From 2-12-FULL-60-19 sp041483675 (GTDB lineage: Bacteria > Desulfobacterota > Binatia > UBA9968), in NCBI GenBank assembly GCA_041483675.1, contig JBGPGE010000016.1, forward strand, positions 1-59,221: a stretch of DNA of 59,221 bases. The letters run 5' to 3'. The notes beneath the pieces were generated by a model, which made no database searches, was not told the origin of the DNA, and was given only the letters and a program-made list of their open reading frames with translations. Below, piece after piece: positions 59,001-59,221 of the stretch (the first letter of the stretch is position 1; each line of letters begins with the position of its first letter). The position numbers were made by a program, and so were the translations under genes.

Positions 59001-59221
59001 TCAGGGCCCAAAAATAGCGTGGAAATCTTTTTGGAACTCTTCGTAGCGATCTGACACGTTCGTGTTTACGAAGAAGACCTTAAGTCGCTTGAAATCGAGC
59101 TTCGGAGTGGGCGCGGGGACATCCTGGTTGGCGACGACGCGGTCGAACGATCTGATCAAAGATTGCGCCTCTTGAGAAAGCGCAAACTCCACAAACAGCC
59201 GCGCCGCATTGGGGTGCGGCG
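59001..59221 (-). CDS. Iron(III)-type ABC transporter substrate-binding protein, C-terminal part (runs off window)
   Basis: The last 73 codons of a binding protein whose start lies beyond the right edge. The end NAARLFVEFALSQEAQSLIR is the conserved C-terminal helix of type 2 iron-binding proteins (AfuA/FbpA-like). The stop TGA is at 59001-59003, with no gap before the dehydrogenase remnant in the same frame. The ligand cannot be judged from this part. Confidence 0.8.
   Translation of the reverse strand, partial: PHPNAARLFVEFALSQEAQSLIRSFDRVVANQDVPAPTPKLDFKRLKVFFVNTNVSDRYEEFQKDFHAIFGP

Noticed and set aside
1..59221. tRNA genes
   Set aside because: I looked for GGTTCGAATCC-type T-loops with matching acceptor stems. 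The few similar strings, such as GGTTCGAAC near 21950, lie inside coding genes with no cloverleaf.
1..59221. CRISPR array or phage and transposase genes
   Set aside because: No regularly spaced repeats with unique spacers and no transposase, integrase or phage structural motifs were seen. The repeats present are short palindromes and mosaics.

Overview
The window is a 59 kb, GC-rich, densely coded piece of a Gram-negative bacterial chromosome. Envelope genes (lgt, a BamE-like lipoprotein, an outer-membrane barrel), the 4.5S-type SRP RNA, RpoZ and RpoH fit a proteobacterium-like organism. The many solute-binding proteins, a UbiD decarboxylase, an LLM oxidoreductase, CoxM/CoxS-type subunits and numerous dispersed intergenic repeats resemble uncultured soil or subsurface lineages (Deltaproteobacteria/Binatota or Rokubacteria/Methylomirabilota type). 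That placement is inference from gene content only. I see no tRNA, rRNA, CRISPR array, transposase or phage gene.

Layout. 1-4.4 kb: two APC-superfamily permeases and universal stress domains, leftward. 4.6-7.8 kb: SRP RNA, dnaX, ybaB, recR and a small lipoprotein, rightward. 7.9-15.5 kb: a complete leftward phosphate regulon, pstS-pstC-pstA-pstB-phoU-phoB-phoR, with a four-repeat Pho box ahead of pstS. Its PhoR kinase is fused at the C terminus to a thioredoxin-type arsenate reductase that keeps all its cysteines. 15.7-17 kb: an AmpG-like permease followed by nested hairpin repeats. 17.2-22.5 kb: a co-directional run of GH84 glucosaminidase, VOC protein, alpha/beta hydrolase, senA and senB, which looks like a selenoneine locus without senC. 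22.6-28.5 kb: LysE exporter, desaturase, cupin, LLM oxidoreductase, a Rid protein between two palindromic repeats, a solute-binding protein and a helical hypothetical.

28.6-33.4 kb: rpoZ, rpoH, then coxG-coxM-coxS without a molybdenum subunit, meeting a convergent ubiD. 33.5-36.6 kb: a NEW3-domain protein with an ABC ATPase and permease. 36.7-40.6 kb: trmL, dtd, a 129-bp palindrome, a dienelactone hydrolase, lgt and an enlarged shikimate dehydrogenase-like protein. 40.7-45.3 kb: the prkA-yhbH-spoVR stress operon. 45.8-47.3 kb: uppP and a DedA protein. 47.5-53.5 kb: an orphan hybrid-sensor histidine kinase, three solute-binding proteins (two without signal peptides) and a membrane hypothetical. 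53.7-59.2 kb: a lipase-like hydrolase, an exported methyltransferase, an outer-membrane barrel, a DMT transporter, an O-methyltransferase, a small hypothetical, a 2-hydroxyacid dehydrogenase remnant and the tail of an iron-type solute-binding protein.

The most interesting points are the PhoR-arsenate reductase fusion, which also carries a dispersed repeat translated in frame inside its ATPase domain; the senAB locus in a run with a glucosaminidase; and a set of mosaic inverted repeats abutting or covering the start codons of dnaX and recR.
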